Positions 25,020 to 33,918 are shown, numbered from the stretch's first letter. The stretch is DNA of 45,141 nucleotides from Devosia sp. (GCF_014860165.1 NZ_JACZKG010000037.1:1-45141), one strand, 5' to 3'. Notes: generated by a model from the letters alone, not told the origin. Translations and numbers: made by a program.

Positions 25020-26200
25020 TCCGCGGCCTCGTCCGCCCCGTGCCTGACCTGGTTGGCCCTGGTCTTTGGGTTGCGCCAGCCATTGATGGTGCGGCGCAGG
25101 GCATAGAACATGTCACGGGCGGCAAAGGCACCAGTACCCAGCAGCAGCGCCAGCGGGTGATCGGCATAGTTGGCAACCGGCGGCACGGGACGAATGACGC
25201 CGGCGTCTCCCACCATGCCCTTCTTGAACTGGTGCAGCCCCTGGAAGCCGTCGGTACCGCCCAGGTCGTACCAGGTGGCATTGGTATTGTCGCGCAGCCA
25301 GCGGATGATGTGCCAGTGCATGAAATAGCCGGCGCGCAGCGGCAGCGCCTTGTCGTTGGTGGCGCCGTAGAGATAGACCGCCCGGTCGCCCGCCTTGAAG
25401 ATCAGCGCTCCGGCGACAACTTCCCCCTCGTGCCGCACGAAGAACAGTTCGGGCCGCAGCGCCGGCACATCGATGGCCATCAGCGCCGGCACCGTCTCAT
25501 AGGCCGAATGGTCGGTGAACTGCTTGCGATCGGTCATGGCGACGTAGAGGTCATCGAACTCCGCGATGCGCTCGGGGCCGGCATGCTCGAAGACCAGCCC
25601 TGCCTTTTCCGCCTTGTTGAGCTGCCGCCGCCAGGTCTGGTGGAAGCTCTTGCGCTGCGCCGCATCATCCAGCCGCAGATTGACGATATAGCGATCGGGG
25701 AAACCCAGTTCGGAGCCGCGCCTGAACCCGCGCGCTACAAGGCGCGCATATTCCCCATTGACCGGGTCGATCGAGGCGCGCGGCAGCACCGACAGCATCT
25801 GCCGAGGAGTGCTGCCGTAGGCCGCGATCATGGCCTCGATCATGGCTGCATGAATGGCATCGGCATCGGGGCGCGAGACGTCCTTGCGCATCGGCGCCCA
25901 CTTGGACACGGCGATACGGGCCAGCCCCAGCGGCAGTGACTGCACCATGATGAGCGCGCCGCCGACAATCTCGCCATCGAGCAGGAACAGCATGGGCTCC
26001 TGCCTGACCGAAGGCCAGCGGGTGGCGGCAAAGGCGTGCATCTGCTCCTGGCAGACCTCGTCAAAGGTCGCGATGGTGCGGTCCCATTCGGCGCCATCGA
26101 CAATGCGGGTCTGGAGCCGGACTGCAGCTGTATCGGTGGCGCGCAGCGCCGGGCTGTCGAAGTCGTCCACCTGGACCAGTCGATCGGCGATGAGAGACAT
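25016..26200 (-). CDS. FemAB-like aminoacyl/acyl transferase (tandem GNAT fold)
   Basis: A protein of about 394 residues with the tandem GNAT arrangement of FemAB/Fem-like transferases. The first half has LFLLDGEIVGGALIMV and SKWAPMRKD. The second has LFFVRHEGEVVAGALIF, then LRAGYFMHWHIIRWLRD and the signature YDLGGTDGFQGLHQFKKG, where the family has Y-D-L-G-G and F-K-x-G. FemAB proteins add amino acids to lipid-linked peptidoglycan precursors; wider members modify exopolysaccharides. The ATG at 26200 and a GTG two codons upstream (26206) are both possible; GGGA fits the GTG better. It is coupled to a flippase by a 4-bp overlap, suggesting they act on one lipid-linked substrate. Confidence 0.8.
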   Translation of the reverse strand: MSLIADRLVQVDDFDSPALRATDTAAVRLQTRIVDGAEWDRTIATFDEVCQEQMHAFAATRWPSVRQEPMLFLLDGEIVGGALIMVQSLPLGLARIAVSKWAPMRKDVSRPDADAIHAAMIEAMIAAYGSTPRQMLSVLPRASIDPVNGEYARLVARGFRRGSELGFPDRYIVNLRLDDAAQRKSFHQTWRRQLNKAEKAGLVFEHAGPERIAEFDDLYVAMTDRKQFTDHSAYETVPALMAIDVPALRPELFFVRHEGEVVAGALIFKAGDRAVYLYGATNDKALPLRAGYFMHWHIIRWLRDNTNATWYDLGGTDGFQGLHQFKKGMVGDAGVIRPVPPVANYADHPLALLLGTGAFAARDMFYALRRTINGWRNPKTRANQVRHGADEAAE

Positions 26201-26312
26201 CGGCACTGTTTCCCGCTCATATCAGTTGAGCGGGAAACTAGACCTGGCAGGTGAGCAAATCCCTATTGCGGCAAGGCAAATGCCGCAAACTTCGCCCCGT
26301 GGTTACCAAAGG

Positions 26313-27017
26313 CTAATGGGCGGCAGCCGCCGCTTCGCCGACGGCGTGAGGCGTATAGAGCAGCGGAATTTCCGGCAGCGCAACGAAGGCGCCCAGCCCT
26401 TCAAGCGACATGCGGACGGCCACGAGCAGGATGATGGCAAGGCCAACCCACGCGATCCAGCGATGCTTGTGCAGCAGGCCCGCGATGAAGGTCGCGGCGA
26501 CGCCCATCATGACCACCGAGAGCGCAAGACCGATGATCAAGGCCTCGAAGTGATGCGCAGCGGCGCCCGCCACAGCCAGCACGTTGTCGAGCGACATGGA
26601 GACGTCCGCGATGATGATCTGGATGACCGCCTGACGCAGCGTCTTCCGCGGCGCCTTGCCGGCAATCGTGCCATCGGCGTTGGTGTCCTGGTCCTCGAGC
26701 GCTTCCTGCGCCTCATGCTCCTCGGCCTGCGAGGTAGTGAGCTCGCGATACATCTTCCAGCAGACATAGAGCAGCAGTACGCCACCAGCGATCAGCAGGC
26801 CGCCGCCAAGCGCCAGCAATTGCGTGGTGATGAGCGCGAAGAAGATGCGCAGCAGTGTCGCAGCCAGAATGCCGATGAGGATGGCCTTGCGGCGCACATC
26901 CGAGGCCAGACCCGCCGCGGCAAGGCCGATGACCACCGCATTGTCACCAGCCAGAACGAGGTCGATCAGGATGACCTGGACAAGCGAACTCAGAAAACTC
27001 GGGTCGATGCCAAACAT
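26313..27017 (-). CDS. TerC family integral membrane protein
   Basis: A 234-residue protein with about seven membrane segments. The family's two acidic intramembrane motifs are intact: DLVLAGDNAVVIGLA near the N terminus and ADVSMSLDNVLAVAG in the second half, separated by a charged loop of about 35 residues. TerC/YjbE-type proteins are linked to metal export, in some bacteria manganese loading of exported proteins. AAGGA precedes the ATG at 27017. I looked for a yybP-ykoY manganese riboswitch in the 165 bp upstream and saw none. It is a single gene, 112 bp from the FemAB-like gene. Confidence 0.92.
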   Translation of the reverse strand: MFGIDPSFLSSLVQVILIDLVLAGDNAVVIGLAAAGLASDVRRKAILIGILAATLLRIFFALITTQLLALGGGLLIAGGVLLLYVCWKMYRELTTSQAEEHEAQEALEDQDTNADGTIAGKAPRKTLRQAVIQIIIADVSMSLDNVLAVAGAAAHHFEALIIGLALSVVMMGVAATFIAGLLHKHRWIAWVGLAIILLVAVRMSLEGLGAFVALPEIPLLYTPHAVGEAAAAAH

Positions 27018-27182
27018 GCGCAGGGTCCTTGTCCGGGCCGGATGGAAGTGTCGCCCCTATAGCGGTCCAGCGTGTGGCTGGGAAGGTAGACTTCGCGAAA
27101 ATAAACCAAAGTCTGAGGATTAGTGGGCGTTTGGCGGCCCATCTGACAGCTTGGTGACAGACTTCCCGGATTGGTGCCGGCC

Positions 27183-27389
27183 TTACCGTCCGGAGGCACT
27201 CGGCCGCTTGAATATCTCGGTCAGCGCGACCAGCGCGACCAGATGCGCATTCTGCGGCGTCACCGGATCCTTGAGGCAGCGCACATGCGTGGCGACAGTG
27301 AAGCGCATGCCGTTGCGATGCCCGCTGGCAGTGAAATGCAGCCGCTGGGCCGCCGCGTCGTAGCTATAGGCGGTGACTTGGAATTCCAT
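27183..27389 (-). CDS. Small hypothetical protein, possibly DUF1488-like
   Basis: A 68-residue frame with coding-like composition: MEFQVTAYSYDAAAQRLHF, then RFTVATHVRCLKD and a helical C terminus NAHLVALVALTEIFKR. The alternation of beta-like and helix-like segments recalls the small DUF1488 group, but I am not certain of that match. The ribosome binding site is weak. It is upstream of terC on the same strand and downstream of tRNA-Lys. A longer overlapping plus-strand frame here lacks these features and was set aside. Confidence 0.55.
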   Translation of the reverse strand: MEFQVTAYSYDAAAQRLHFTASGHRNGMRFTVATHVRCLKDPVTPQNAHLVALVALTEIFKRPSASGR

Positions 27390-27474
27390 GTGCCAATACC
27401 GAAAGACGGCCTTCCACGAAGCATCTACGCCGCGGCGCAGTCGTCAAGACGTACCAGTGATGCACGGAAGGCTT

Positions 27475-27550
27475 TGGTGGGCGAGCACGGATTCGAACCG
27501 TGGACCCGACGATTAAGAGTCGTCTGCTCTACCAGCTGAGCTACTCGCCC
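27475..27550 (-). tRNA. tRNA-Lys (anticodon CTT)
   Basis: A complete 76-nt cloverleaf with acceptor stem GGGCGAG/CTCGCCC, D arm GCTCAGCTGGTAGAGC, anticodon stem GACGA/TCGTC with loop CTCTTAA, T arm CACGG-TTCGAAT-CCGTG, discriminator A and an encoded CCA. The anticodon CTT is at 27515-27517 and reads the lysine codon AAG. Confidence 0.98.
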
Positions 27551-27683
27551 CTTGCCGGAGCTTCCAAAGTGGCGCCTCTCTATCAAAGGGATTCTGCACT
27601 GTCCAGCGCTTAGGTCCACTTTCCTCACATGACGGGTTTGCTACTGTGTCGCAGCCGCCGTCGACGCCAACAACAAGGCCAGC

Positions 27684-28535
27684 ATGACGATTCCCGATTT
27701 CCTGATGATCCCGGTCACCTGGTTCAGCACCAATGCCCTCAGTCTGCTCGCTGCCATTGCCGTTCTGGTGGTCGGTTGGTACCTCGCGCGCCTCGCCGCC
27801 CGCGCCATCAGGCAACTGCTGCCGCTGGCCTATGGCATCGACAAGAATTTCGCGCCCCTGCTGTCCCAGGCCGCCCGCTACGGCATCCTGATCTTTGCCG
27901 TGGTGACGGCGCTCAACCTGATCGGGGTATCCAGCGCCTCGATCGTCACGGTACTCGGCGCGGCCGGCCTCGCCGTCGCGCTGGGCCTTCAGGGCACGCT
28001 ATCCAATATCGCGGCCGGCATCATGCTGATCTGGCTGCGGCCGATCGCCATCGGCGAATTCATCCAGGGCGACGGTGTCGCCGGGGTCGTGGTTGAAATC
28101 GGGCTGTTCGGCACCCGCCTGCGCTCCTCGAGCGGGCTCTATATCTTCACGCCCAACCAGAAGCTCTGGGCCTCGGCGATAACCAATCACAGCCGCGAGC
28201 CGCGCCGGCGCATCGACGTCAATGTGAGCGTCCCCGACAGCATCGACATCGCCAAGTCACGCAATATCCTGCTGCGCATCGCCGGCAGCGACAAGCGGGT
28301 GCTGGCCGATCCGATGCCCAATGTGCATGTGGAAAGCTTCTCCGGCGCCGCCGTCAATCTGCAGCTGCGCGCCTGGGTCGCCACACCCGATTATCTCGAA
28401 ACCCTCTATGCCCTGACCGAGGAAGCCAAGGTCGCGCTCAACCGGGAGCTGACCGGCAGCAAGGAGGACAAGGCCGGCATCACCGTGACACCCGACCCGG
28501 CCAATCCCAGCCCAGAGACCCAATCCGGAAGCTGA
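27684..28535 (+). CDS. Small-conductance mechanosensitive channel, MscS family
   Basis: A 283-residue inner membrane channel, close to the E. coli MscS length of 286. Three N-terminal membrane segments are visible; the pore-lining helix VLGAAGLAVALGLQGTLSNI has the Gly/Ala packing pattern of MscS and is followed by AAGIMLIWLRPIAIGEFI. The C-terminal cytoplasmic region has the beta domain signature GLYIFTPNQKLWASAITNHS. It opens under hypo-osmotic stress to release solutes. AAGG precedes the ATG at 27684. It starts 133 bp from the tRNA-Lys gene on the opposite strand and appears monocistronic. Confidence 0.93.
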   Translation: MTIPDFLMIPVTWFSTNALSLLAAIAVLVVGWYLARLAARAIRQLLPLAYGIDKNFAPLLSQAARYGILIFAVVTALNLIGVSSASIVTVLGAAGLAVALGLQGTLSNIAAGIMLIWLRPIAIGEFIQGDGVAGVVVEIGLFGTRLRSSSGLYIFTPNQKLWASAITNHSREPRRRIDVNVSVPDSIDIAKSRNILLRIAGSDKRVLADPMPNVHVESFSGAAVNLQLRAWVATPDYLETLYALTEEAKVALNRELTGSKEDKAGITVTPDPANPSPETQSGS

Positions 28536-28617
28536 CTTGGCATGGAACCCACCGCATTCCCTGGGCAGCGGCAGGCCTGACGACACCAGCGGCTTCTGCC
28601 GCCAGCGTCCAATAGTG

Positions 28618-28824
28618 TCAGTCCGATCCAACGCGGCTCTCGCGGAAGGCCGCGAAATCAAGCACGTTGGCTGCTCGGGATCGCGGCTCCTGCCGCGTTT
28701 CGTCCATCAGGCTGATGGTGCGCTCGATAATGTACCGGAGTTGGCGCGAACGGCTGTCCACGCCCTGCAGGATCGTCGCGGCCCGCTGCAGGTGGTCCCG
28801 GGCGAGAACATAGGTAGGCGGCAT
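28618..28824 (-). CDS. Small hypothetical protein
   Basis: A 68-residue frame MPPTYVLARDHLQRAATIL... predicted to be mostly helical, with the middle RQLRYIIERTISLMDE and a C-terminal NVLDFAAF motif. It has a good ribosome binding site, AAGGAG 9 nt before the ATG at 28824, supporting it as a gene. I do not recognise the family. It is divergent from the aminotransferase gene (284 bp away) and convergent with mscS (82 bp apart). No membrane segment or signal peptide is seen. Confidence 0.68.
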   Translation of the reverse strand: MPPTYVLARDHLQRAATILQGVDSRSRQLRYIIERTISLMDETRQEPRSRAANVLDFAAFRESRVGSD

Positions 28825-29108
28825 GGGCGAGGCTCCTTGAAAGAATCATCTGGGGAGCGCCAGGGAGGTGACGCGAGCCAGAGGGTGCGCGCGCATGCCT
28901 TCCACGATCTTGCCAGACTGCACGGCCTTTGCTTCAAAGGCGATCGATTGCAGCACTTGCCGGAGAGCCCCTGTTTCCGGGGAGCAGCGGCCGCAGCGCC
29001 TGTGTAAAACAGACGGGCAACTGCGGGAGGGGCGTTCATGCGCAACATTCCGATCTGCCATGGCTCGGCCGCATGACCACTGGCCGTGGAGCAGGAGACG
29101 CCATTAGA

Positions 29109-30245
29109 ATGGCAGTCCGCCGAACAGCGAGTCGTGAGCCAGTGTCCCGTCCAGCCCTATCACCCGTCGCCGCCGGTCTTGACGAAACCGTACCCTTCGT
29201 TGGACCCGAGGCCATCATGCGCCGCACCGGCGTGCCCCTGCGTGCGCGCATTGGCGCCAATGAAAGCCCCTTCGGTCCTGCGCCATCGGTCCTGGCCGCC
29301 ATGCGGGCAGCAGCGGCCGAAAGCTGGCACTATGGCGACCCGGAAAACCACGACCTGCGCGCCGCCATCGCCGACCATCTCGGCGTCGACTTCGCCAATG
29401 TCATGCCGGGTGAAGGGGTGGATGCCATCCTGGGCATGGCCGTGCGCCTCTATGCGGCCCCGGGCAGCACAGTCGTGACCTCGCTGGGCGGCTACCCCAC
29501 CTTCAACTATCACATCGCGGGCTATGGCGCGCTGATGCACACGGTGCCCTATATCGGGGATCGCGAGGATATCGACGCCCTGGCGCGCGCTGCCCGCGAG
29601 ACCGGCGCGGCCATGGTCTATCTCGCCAACCCCGACAATCCCATGGGCAGCTGGTGGGATGCCGCCTCGGTGGAGCGGTTCATCGCTGCCGTGCCCGAGA
29701 CGACGATGATCATCCTCGATGAGGCCTATGGCGAGTTCGCGCCGCCGGGCACCCTGCCCGCACTGGACATGTCCCGGCCCAATCTCCTGCGCATGCGCAC
29801 CTTTTCTAAGGCCTATGGCCTGGCAGGCGCCCGCGTGGGCTATGTCTTCGGCGAGGCCCGCAGCATCTCGGCCTTCAACCGAATCCGCAACCATTTCGGC
29901 ATCAGCAACGTGGCGCAGGCGGCCGGGATAGCGGCATTGGCCGACGGCGCTGCCCTGCAGCAATCCCTCGCAGCCGTGCGGGAATCGATCGAGAACACGT
30001 CGGCCATTGCCCGCCGCCACGGGCTGATCCCCCTGCCGACGGCGACCAATTTCGTGGCGGTGGATTGCGGGCGGGACGGACCCTATGCCCAGGCCATTCT
30101 CGACGGGCTGGCCCGCCGGGGCGTCTTCGTGCGCAAGCCCGCTGTGACAGGTCTCAACCGCTGCATCCGCATCAGCGCCGGCACCCAGGCGGATCGGGCG
30201 CTGCTCGACCAATCGCTGGGCGAGGTGTTGGCGGAACTGAGCTGA
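29109..30245 (+). CDS. Histidinol-phosphate aminotransferase-like PLP enzyme
   Basis: A 378-residue fold-type I aminotransferase of HisC type. Visible motifs are IGANESPFGPAPSVL near the N terminus, NPDNPMGSWW, ILDEAYGEF and the PLP-lysine loop RTFSKAYGLAGARVGYV, with a C-terminal arginine in NRCIRISAGT. HisC converts imidazole-acetol phosphate to histidinol phosphate; paralogues act on other amino acids. No his genes are nearby, so it may be a second, broader-specificity copy. I chose the ATG at 29109 because AGGAG lies about 11 nt upstream; an ATG at 29073 and the frame open to 28929 are less supported. The ABM gene follows 37 bp later. Confidence 0.88.
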   Translation: MAVRRTASREPVSRPALSPVAAGLDETVPFVGPEAIMRRTGVPLRARIGANESPFGPAPSVLAAMRAAAAESWHYGDPENHDLRAAIADHLGVDFANVMPGEGVDAILGMAVRLYAAPGSTVVTSLGGYPTFNYHIAGYGALMHTVPYIGDREDIDALARAARETGAAMVYLANPDNPMGSWWDAASVERFIAAVPETTMIILDEAYGEFAPPGTLPALDMSRPNLLRMRTFSKAYGLAGARVGYVFGEARSISAFNRIRNHFGISNVAQAAGIAALADGAALQQSLAAVRESIENTSAIARRHGLIPLPTATNFVAVDCGRDGPYAQAILDGLARRGVFVRKPAVTGLNRCIRISAGTQADRALLDQSLGEVLAELS

Positions 30246-30282
30246 CCAGCCCGACACCCGACGCGTGTCATGGAGTGCCGCC

Positions 30283-30597
30283 ATGGACCAGATCGTCCGC
30301 ATCGCCCGGCTCGAAATCGACCCGGCTCAGTTGCGGGACTATCTCGGATTTCTCAAGGAGGAGATCGAGGCTTCCATCCGCCTCGAGCCAGGCGTGATCA
30401 TGTTGCATGCCACGGCGCGCAAGGACGCACCGCACCTGATCCAACTGCTCGAAGTCCATGCGTCGCCAGCGGCCTACGAGGCCCACATAGCCTCCCCGCA
30501 CTTCCAGAAATACAAGACAGGAACGATGGCGATGGTGCGCGCATTGGAGCTCATCGAGGTGGACCCGATCCTGCTGGCGGCAAAGCCGACGGCTTGA
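30283..30597 (+). CDS. Antibiotic biosynthesis monooxygenase (ABM) domain protein
   Basis: A 104-residue single-domain dimeric alpha-beta barrel. The start MDQIVRIARLEIDPAQLRDY and the later EPGVIMLHATARKDAPHLIQ with HIASPHFQKYK match the ABM/YgiN family, whose members are small cofactor-free oxygenases or heme-related proteins. The substrate is unknown. GGAG lies 7 nt before the ATG at 30283. It follows the aminotransferase gene in the same direction and is probably co-transcribed; it ends 47 bp before the convergent leuA. Confidence 0.85.
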   Translation: MDQIVRIARLEIDPAQLRDYLGFLKEEIEASIRLEPGVIMLHATARKDAPHLIQLLEVHASPAAYEAHIASPHFQKYKTGTMAMVRALELIEVDPILLAAKPTA

Positions 30598-30643
30598 GGC
30601 ACAGCGCCCGGCCGATCGGGCCGAGCGCCGCAGGCACTCTCCT

Positions 30644-32203
30644 TCAGCCGGCCATGGCACCTTGTGCCGATGCACCGCGCTCGATCAGCAGCCGGTTATA
30701 GGCGTTGAGATAGGCGCGGGCCGATGCCACCAGCGTGTCGGGCTCGGCGGCATTGCCCGAGACGATACGGCCGTTCATTTCAAGACGCACATGGGCGCTG
30801 GCCTGCGCATCGGTGCCGCCGGTCACGCCATCCACAGCGTAGAGCACCAGATGGGGCTGCTGGCCCACACCCTGCTTGATGGCGTTGAAGATCGCATCGA
30901 CCGAGCCGGTGCCTTCATAGGTGACCGAGGATTCTTCGCCGTCGATCGACAGCGTCATGGTGCAGCGGTGAACGCCGCCAGTCTTGCTGACAACTTCCAT
31001 GTCCACCAGCTTGATGCGATCACCCACCGAGCCAACCTCGTCATCGACCAGCGCGATGATATCGGCGTCATAGACATGCTTCTTGCGGTCGGCGAGGTCC
31101 TTGAAACGCTGGAACGCCTCCTGGAAGGCGTTGTCGCCCAGTTCGTAACCCAGTTCGCGCAGCTTGTCCTTGAAGGCGGCGCGGCCCGAATGCTTGCCCA
31201 TGACCAGCGTCGTTTCCTTGATGCCGACGCTGGCCGGGGTCATGATTTCGTAGGTCTCGGCATTCTTGAGCATGCCATCCTGGTGAATGCCGCTTTCATG
31301 CGCGAAGGCATTCTTGCCCACGATGGCCTTGTTATACTGCACCGGGAAATTGGCAGCCGCTGAGACGATCTTGCTGGCGCGGGCCAGGTGGGTAGTCTCG
31401 ATCTCGGTGTGATAGGGCATGGCGTCGCCGCGGGTGCGCAGCGCCATGACGATCTCTTCGAGGGCGGCATTGCCGGCCCGCTCGCCCAGGCCATTGATGG
31501 TGCATTCCACCTGGCGCGCACCGCCGCGGACGGCGGCCAGCGAATTGGCCACGGCCAGGCCCAGGTCGTTGTGGCAATGGGCCGAGAAGATCGCCTTGTC
31601 GGCGCCCGGCACCATGGTGATGATGTCGCGGAACATCTTCTCGTGCTCGTCCGGCACGGCATAGCCGACCGTATCGGGCAGGTTGATCGTGGTCGCGCCC
31701 GCCTTGATGGCGGTTTCGACGCAGCGCTTGAGGAATTCCAGCGGCGTCCGCGTCGCATCCATCGCCGACCATTCGACATCGTCGATCAGGTTGCGCGCCT
31801 GCGCCACGGTGCGGGCGATGATCTCGATGACCTCGTCCTCGGTCTTTTTCATCTGGTGCGCCAGATGGATCGGCGAGGTGGAGACGAAGGTATGGATACG
31901 GCCACGACGAGCATGGCGGACGGCCTCGCCGGCCCGGTCGATATCGGCCGAAATGGCGCGGGCAAGGCCGGCAACGGTCGAGCGCTTGACCTGCTTGGCC
32001 ACGGCAACCACGGCCTCGAAATCGCCATTGGAAGCGATGGGGAAGCCGGCTTCGATGATGTCGACGCCCATATCGTCGAGCGCTTCGGCAACCTGGAGTT
32101 TTTCCTCCAGCGTCATGGTGGCGCCGGGCGATTGCTCGCCGTCGCGCAGGGTGGTGTCGAAGATGAAGACGCGTTCTTTATTGGATTCGGTGGCGGCGGA
32201 CAT
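30644..32203 (-). CDS. leuA: 2-isopropylmalate synthase
   Basis: A 519-residue enzyme catalysing the first committed step of leucine synthesis, condensing acetyl-CoA and 2-oxoisovalerate. The DRE-TIM motif [11 protein letters not shown] starts at residue 17; the metal-binding HCHND is at 209-213; NGLGERAGN is intact. The C-terminal 120 residues form the LeuA allosteric (leucine-feedback) domain. The length is standard for the bacterial long form. The ATG at 32203 is in the expected position before [11 protein letters not shown]. It is preceded by a leucine-rich leader peptide and structured RNA at 32224-32440, indicating attenuation by leucine supply. Confidence 0.97.
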   Translation of the reverse strand: MSAATESNKERVFIFDTTLRDGEQSPGATMTLEEKLQVAEALDDMGVDIIEAGFPIASNGDFEAVVAVAKQVKRSTVAGLARAISADIDRAGEAVRHARRGRIHTFVSTSPIHLAHQMKKTEDEVIEIIARTVAQARNLIDDVEWSAMDATRTPLEFLKRCVETAIKAGATTINLPDTVGYAVPDEHEKMFRDIITMVPGADKAIFSAHCHNDLGLAVANSLAAVRGGARQVECTINGLGERAGNAALEEIVMALRTRGDAMPYHTEIETTHLARASKIVSAAANFPVQYNKAIVGKNAFAHESGIHQDGMLKNAETYEIMTPASVGIKETTLVMGKHSGRAAFKDKLRELGYELGDNAFQEAFQRFKDLADRKKHVYDADIIALVDDEVGSVGDRIKLVDMEVVSKTGGVHRCTMTLSIDGEESSVTYEGTGSVDAIFNAIKQGVGQQPHLVLYAVDGVTGGTDAQASAHVRLEMNGRIVSGNAAEPDTLVASARAYLNAYNRLLIERGASAQGAMAG

Positions 32204-32223
32204 GTCTCGTATTCCTATCGGGC

Positions 32224-32321
32224 GGCCCAGAGTCGATAGCTCTGCAGGCCGGACATTTGCTGTTCGGCTTATGGCGTTATCCCCTGACGACCCGCTCGTT
32301 CGAGCTGTCGGTGATCAGGGG
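32224..32321 (-). promoter_or_regulatory. leuA: leuA attenuator: alternative RNA structures after the leader peptide
   Basis: On the leuA strand, CCCCTGA at the end of the leader frame can pair with TCAGGGG (32281-32287 with 32315-32321) to form a large hairpin enclosing GCTCG-AA-CGAGC. Next comes GGCC..CAGAG-CTATCGA-CTCTG-GGCC (32224-32250). The loop CTATCG can instead pair with CGATAG (32215-32220), just before the leuA ribosome binding region. No U-run follows, so control of translation is as likely as transcription termination. Confidence 0.6.
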
Positions 32322-32440
32322 CTGATAAGAAGGAGAAGGAGCGCGGCCGGAAGCAGCAGCATCGCAGCCGCAATCGTCAGGCGGGCCTGGAGGGCCTCAC
32401 GCTGGCTGATGGCAATGGCTTTGGCGCGGTTGCGCTGCAT
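32315..32440 (-). CDS. leuA leader peptide, leucine-rich
   Basis: A 41-residue frame upstream of leuA that ends in MLLLPAALLLLLISP. Eight of its last 14 residues are leucine, with consecutive codons CTG CTG CTT and CTC CTT CTC CTT CTT, followed by an Ile codon. Such a run is the hallmark of ribosome-mediated attenuation: shortage of charged tRNA-Leu stalls the ribosome and changes the folding of the RNA behind it. The stop codon lies inside the first hairpin arm and 111 nt before the leuA ATG. The N-terminal part contains several Arg and Ala codons and may start later; the internal ATG before LLL is an alternative. Confidence 0.82.
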   Translation of the reverse strand: MQRNRAKAIAISQREALQARLTIAAAMLLLPAALLLLLISP

Positions 32441-32536
32441 GGCTGTGATCTCGATTTGTCATAAGAATGCGCGAATCCACCGCGCAGCGCAAGCCCGCAC
32501 CGGGCGAGATGTTGAATTTTGCGCTAAGCCTTGCGT

Positions 32537-32965
32537 CTAGTTGAAGGCAAATACCGCCGAAAGCAGCACGCCGGCAAAGGCGAGACCCGTGACCTTGTGC
32601 GCGACGCCGGCGCGCTTGCCGGCCTCCGCGTCCCCGCCCTGGGCCTTCTTGAAGTTGATCCCGCCATAGATGATCGCCGCCAGCATCACGGCCACCAATA
32701 CCATCTTGACCCAGAACCAGGCATTGGCCTGGCCGACGCCGCCATATTTGAGCCAGAGGATAAGCGGTCCGCTGACCAGCAGCACGACCATGGCTGCCTT
32801 GCCCACCTGGGCCAGCCTGTTCATCACGCTGTAGTAGCCGGCGCGTGCATCCGGTGTCGCAGTCGGCAACCGCGCCGCGATGACCGGCCCCACGACCGAA
32901 TTTGACCCGCCGGCCACAAGGGCCATGATATGTGCCCAAATGAGCAGATTGATGACGACGTCCAT
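32537..32965 (-). CDS. Small polytopic membrane protein, CopD/DUF2269-like
   Basis: A 142-residue protein with four hydrophobic segments: INLLIWAHIMALVAGG, VVLLVSGPLILWL, FWVKMVLVAVMLAAIIYGG and GLAFAGVLLSAVFAF. A histidine in the first segment and the K/H residues near the third and fourth recall CopD/HemJ-like small membrane proteins, but the match is loose. AAGGGGG lies 9 nt before the ATG at 32965. It is transcribed towards the leuA leader, whose start is 96 bp away, and is downstream of the PhzF-like gene. Confidence 0.75.
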   Translation of the reverse strand: MDVVINLLIWAHIMALVAGGSNSVVGPVIAARLPTATPDARAGYYSVMNRLAQVGKAAMVVLLVSGPLILWLKYGGVGQANAWFWVKMVLVAVMLAAIIYGGINFKKAQGGDAEAGKRAGVAHKVTGLAFAGVLLSAVFAFN

Positions 32966-33016
32966 TGCCGGTTTCCCCCTTGCCTAGTCCCCGCGAAACG
33001 CTAACACGGGTCGGGA

Positions 33017-33910
33017 TTAAGCCTCAAGATCGAGCGCGCCCTCTCCCACGATGACGGCGTGGCCGCCGATGCCGCCATGGATCAGCACGTCATTGTCCTT
33101 GCGGAGCTGGATGGTGATGCGGCAAGGCCGCCCCATCTCGTGGCCCTGTCGGAGCACGTAGTCCACCTGGCCGGTACCGATATCTGCATGTTCCGAGAGC
33201 AGGCCGATCAGTGCCGCGGCAGCGGCGCCCGTACCGGGGTCCTCGGCCAACCCCATGCCCGGGGAAAACATGCGCGCTGCGAGATCGTTGTCGGCTTCGT
33301 TCGGCGTCTCGGTGAAAATGTAGACCGAGTGGTGGCCATGCGGGAATGTGTGCGCCCACTGCCCCATATTGAGCGCGACCCGCGCCAGGACACTGGCGTC
33401 GCGCACCGGCACCAGATGAAACTCCACGCCAGCGCTATACACCGCCGGGTGATACACGCCGCAACCGATCTCGTCGCGCTCGATGCCAAGCGCCAGCGCG
33501 ATTGCCGCGCGATCTTCGAGCGGAGCAACGCGTGTCGGCAGGCGCGGCAGCGCGAAACGCGCCTCTCCCGAGCGCTTGTCGGTTTTCTCGAACAGCGCGG
33601 TGATCAGCCCGATCTTCTCCTCGATCCGGACGGCCGTCACCTTGTTCTGCAGCCCCAGCACCACCGATGCGCCCACGGTGGGGTGCCCGGCAAATGGCAG
33701 TTCGACCTCGGGCGTGAAGATCCGGACGGCAGCGGTATTGCGCTCGACATGCGGCCTGAGGAGGAACACCGTCTCGCTGAGGTTGAACTCGCGCGCTATG
33801 GCCTGCATTTCGCCGTCGAGCAGCCCGTCGGCCTTGCAGACGACGGCGAGTTGATTGCCCTTGAGCCGCTCGCGGGTGAACACGTCCAGCAACAGATAAT
33901 TGAGCTTCAT
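33017..33910 (-). CDS. PhzF family protein (phenazine biosynthesis-like isomerase/epimerase)
   Basis: A 297-residue protein with the diaminopimelate-epimerase fold. The PhzF signature NLSETVFLL carries the catalytic Glu at about residue 46; TPEVELPFAGHPTVGAS and LAEDPGTGAAAAALIG are also intact. Family members catalyse proton shifts on small molecules; a phenazine pathway is not indicated, since no other phz genes are present. The ATG at 33910 with AGAGG upstream gives MKLNYLLLDVFT and is preferred over the frame open to 33970. It is 8 bp downstream of the UPF0303 gene on the same strand, forming a three-gene unit with it and the GFA gene. Confidence 0.9.
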   Translation of the reverse strand: MKLNYLLLDVFTRERLKGNQLAVVCKADGLLDGEMQAIAREFNLSETVFLLRPHVERNTAAVRIFTPEVELPFAGHPTVGASVVLGLQNKVTAVRIEEKIGLITALFEKTDKRSGEARFALPRLPTRVAPLEDRAAIALALGIERDEIGCGVYHPAVYSAGVEFHLVPVRDASVLARVALNMGQWAHTFPHGHHSVYIFTETPNEADNDLAARMFSPGMGLAEDPGTGAAAAALIGLLSEHADIGTGQVDYVLRQGHEMGRPCRITIQLRKDNDVLIHGGIGGHAVIVGEGALDLEA

Positions 33911-33918
33911 TTCAGCCT

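Noticed and set aside
27018..27182. Possible manganese riboswitch (yybP-ykoY) before terC
   Set aside because: I could not find the conserved core or paired helices of that class in these 165 bp.
31388..32239. A 283-codon plus-strand frame opposite leuA
   Set aside because: leuA is unmistakable on the minus strand, and this frame is a composition artefact.
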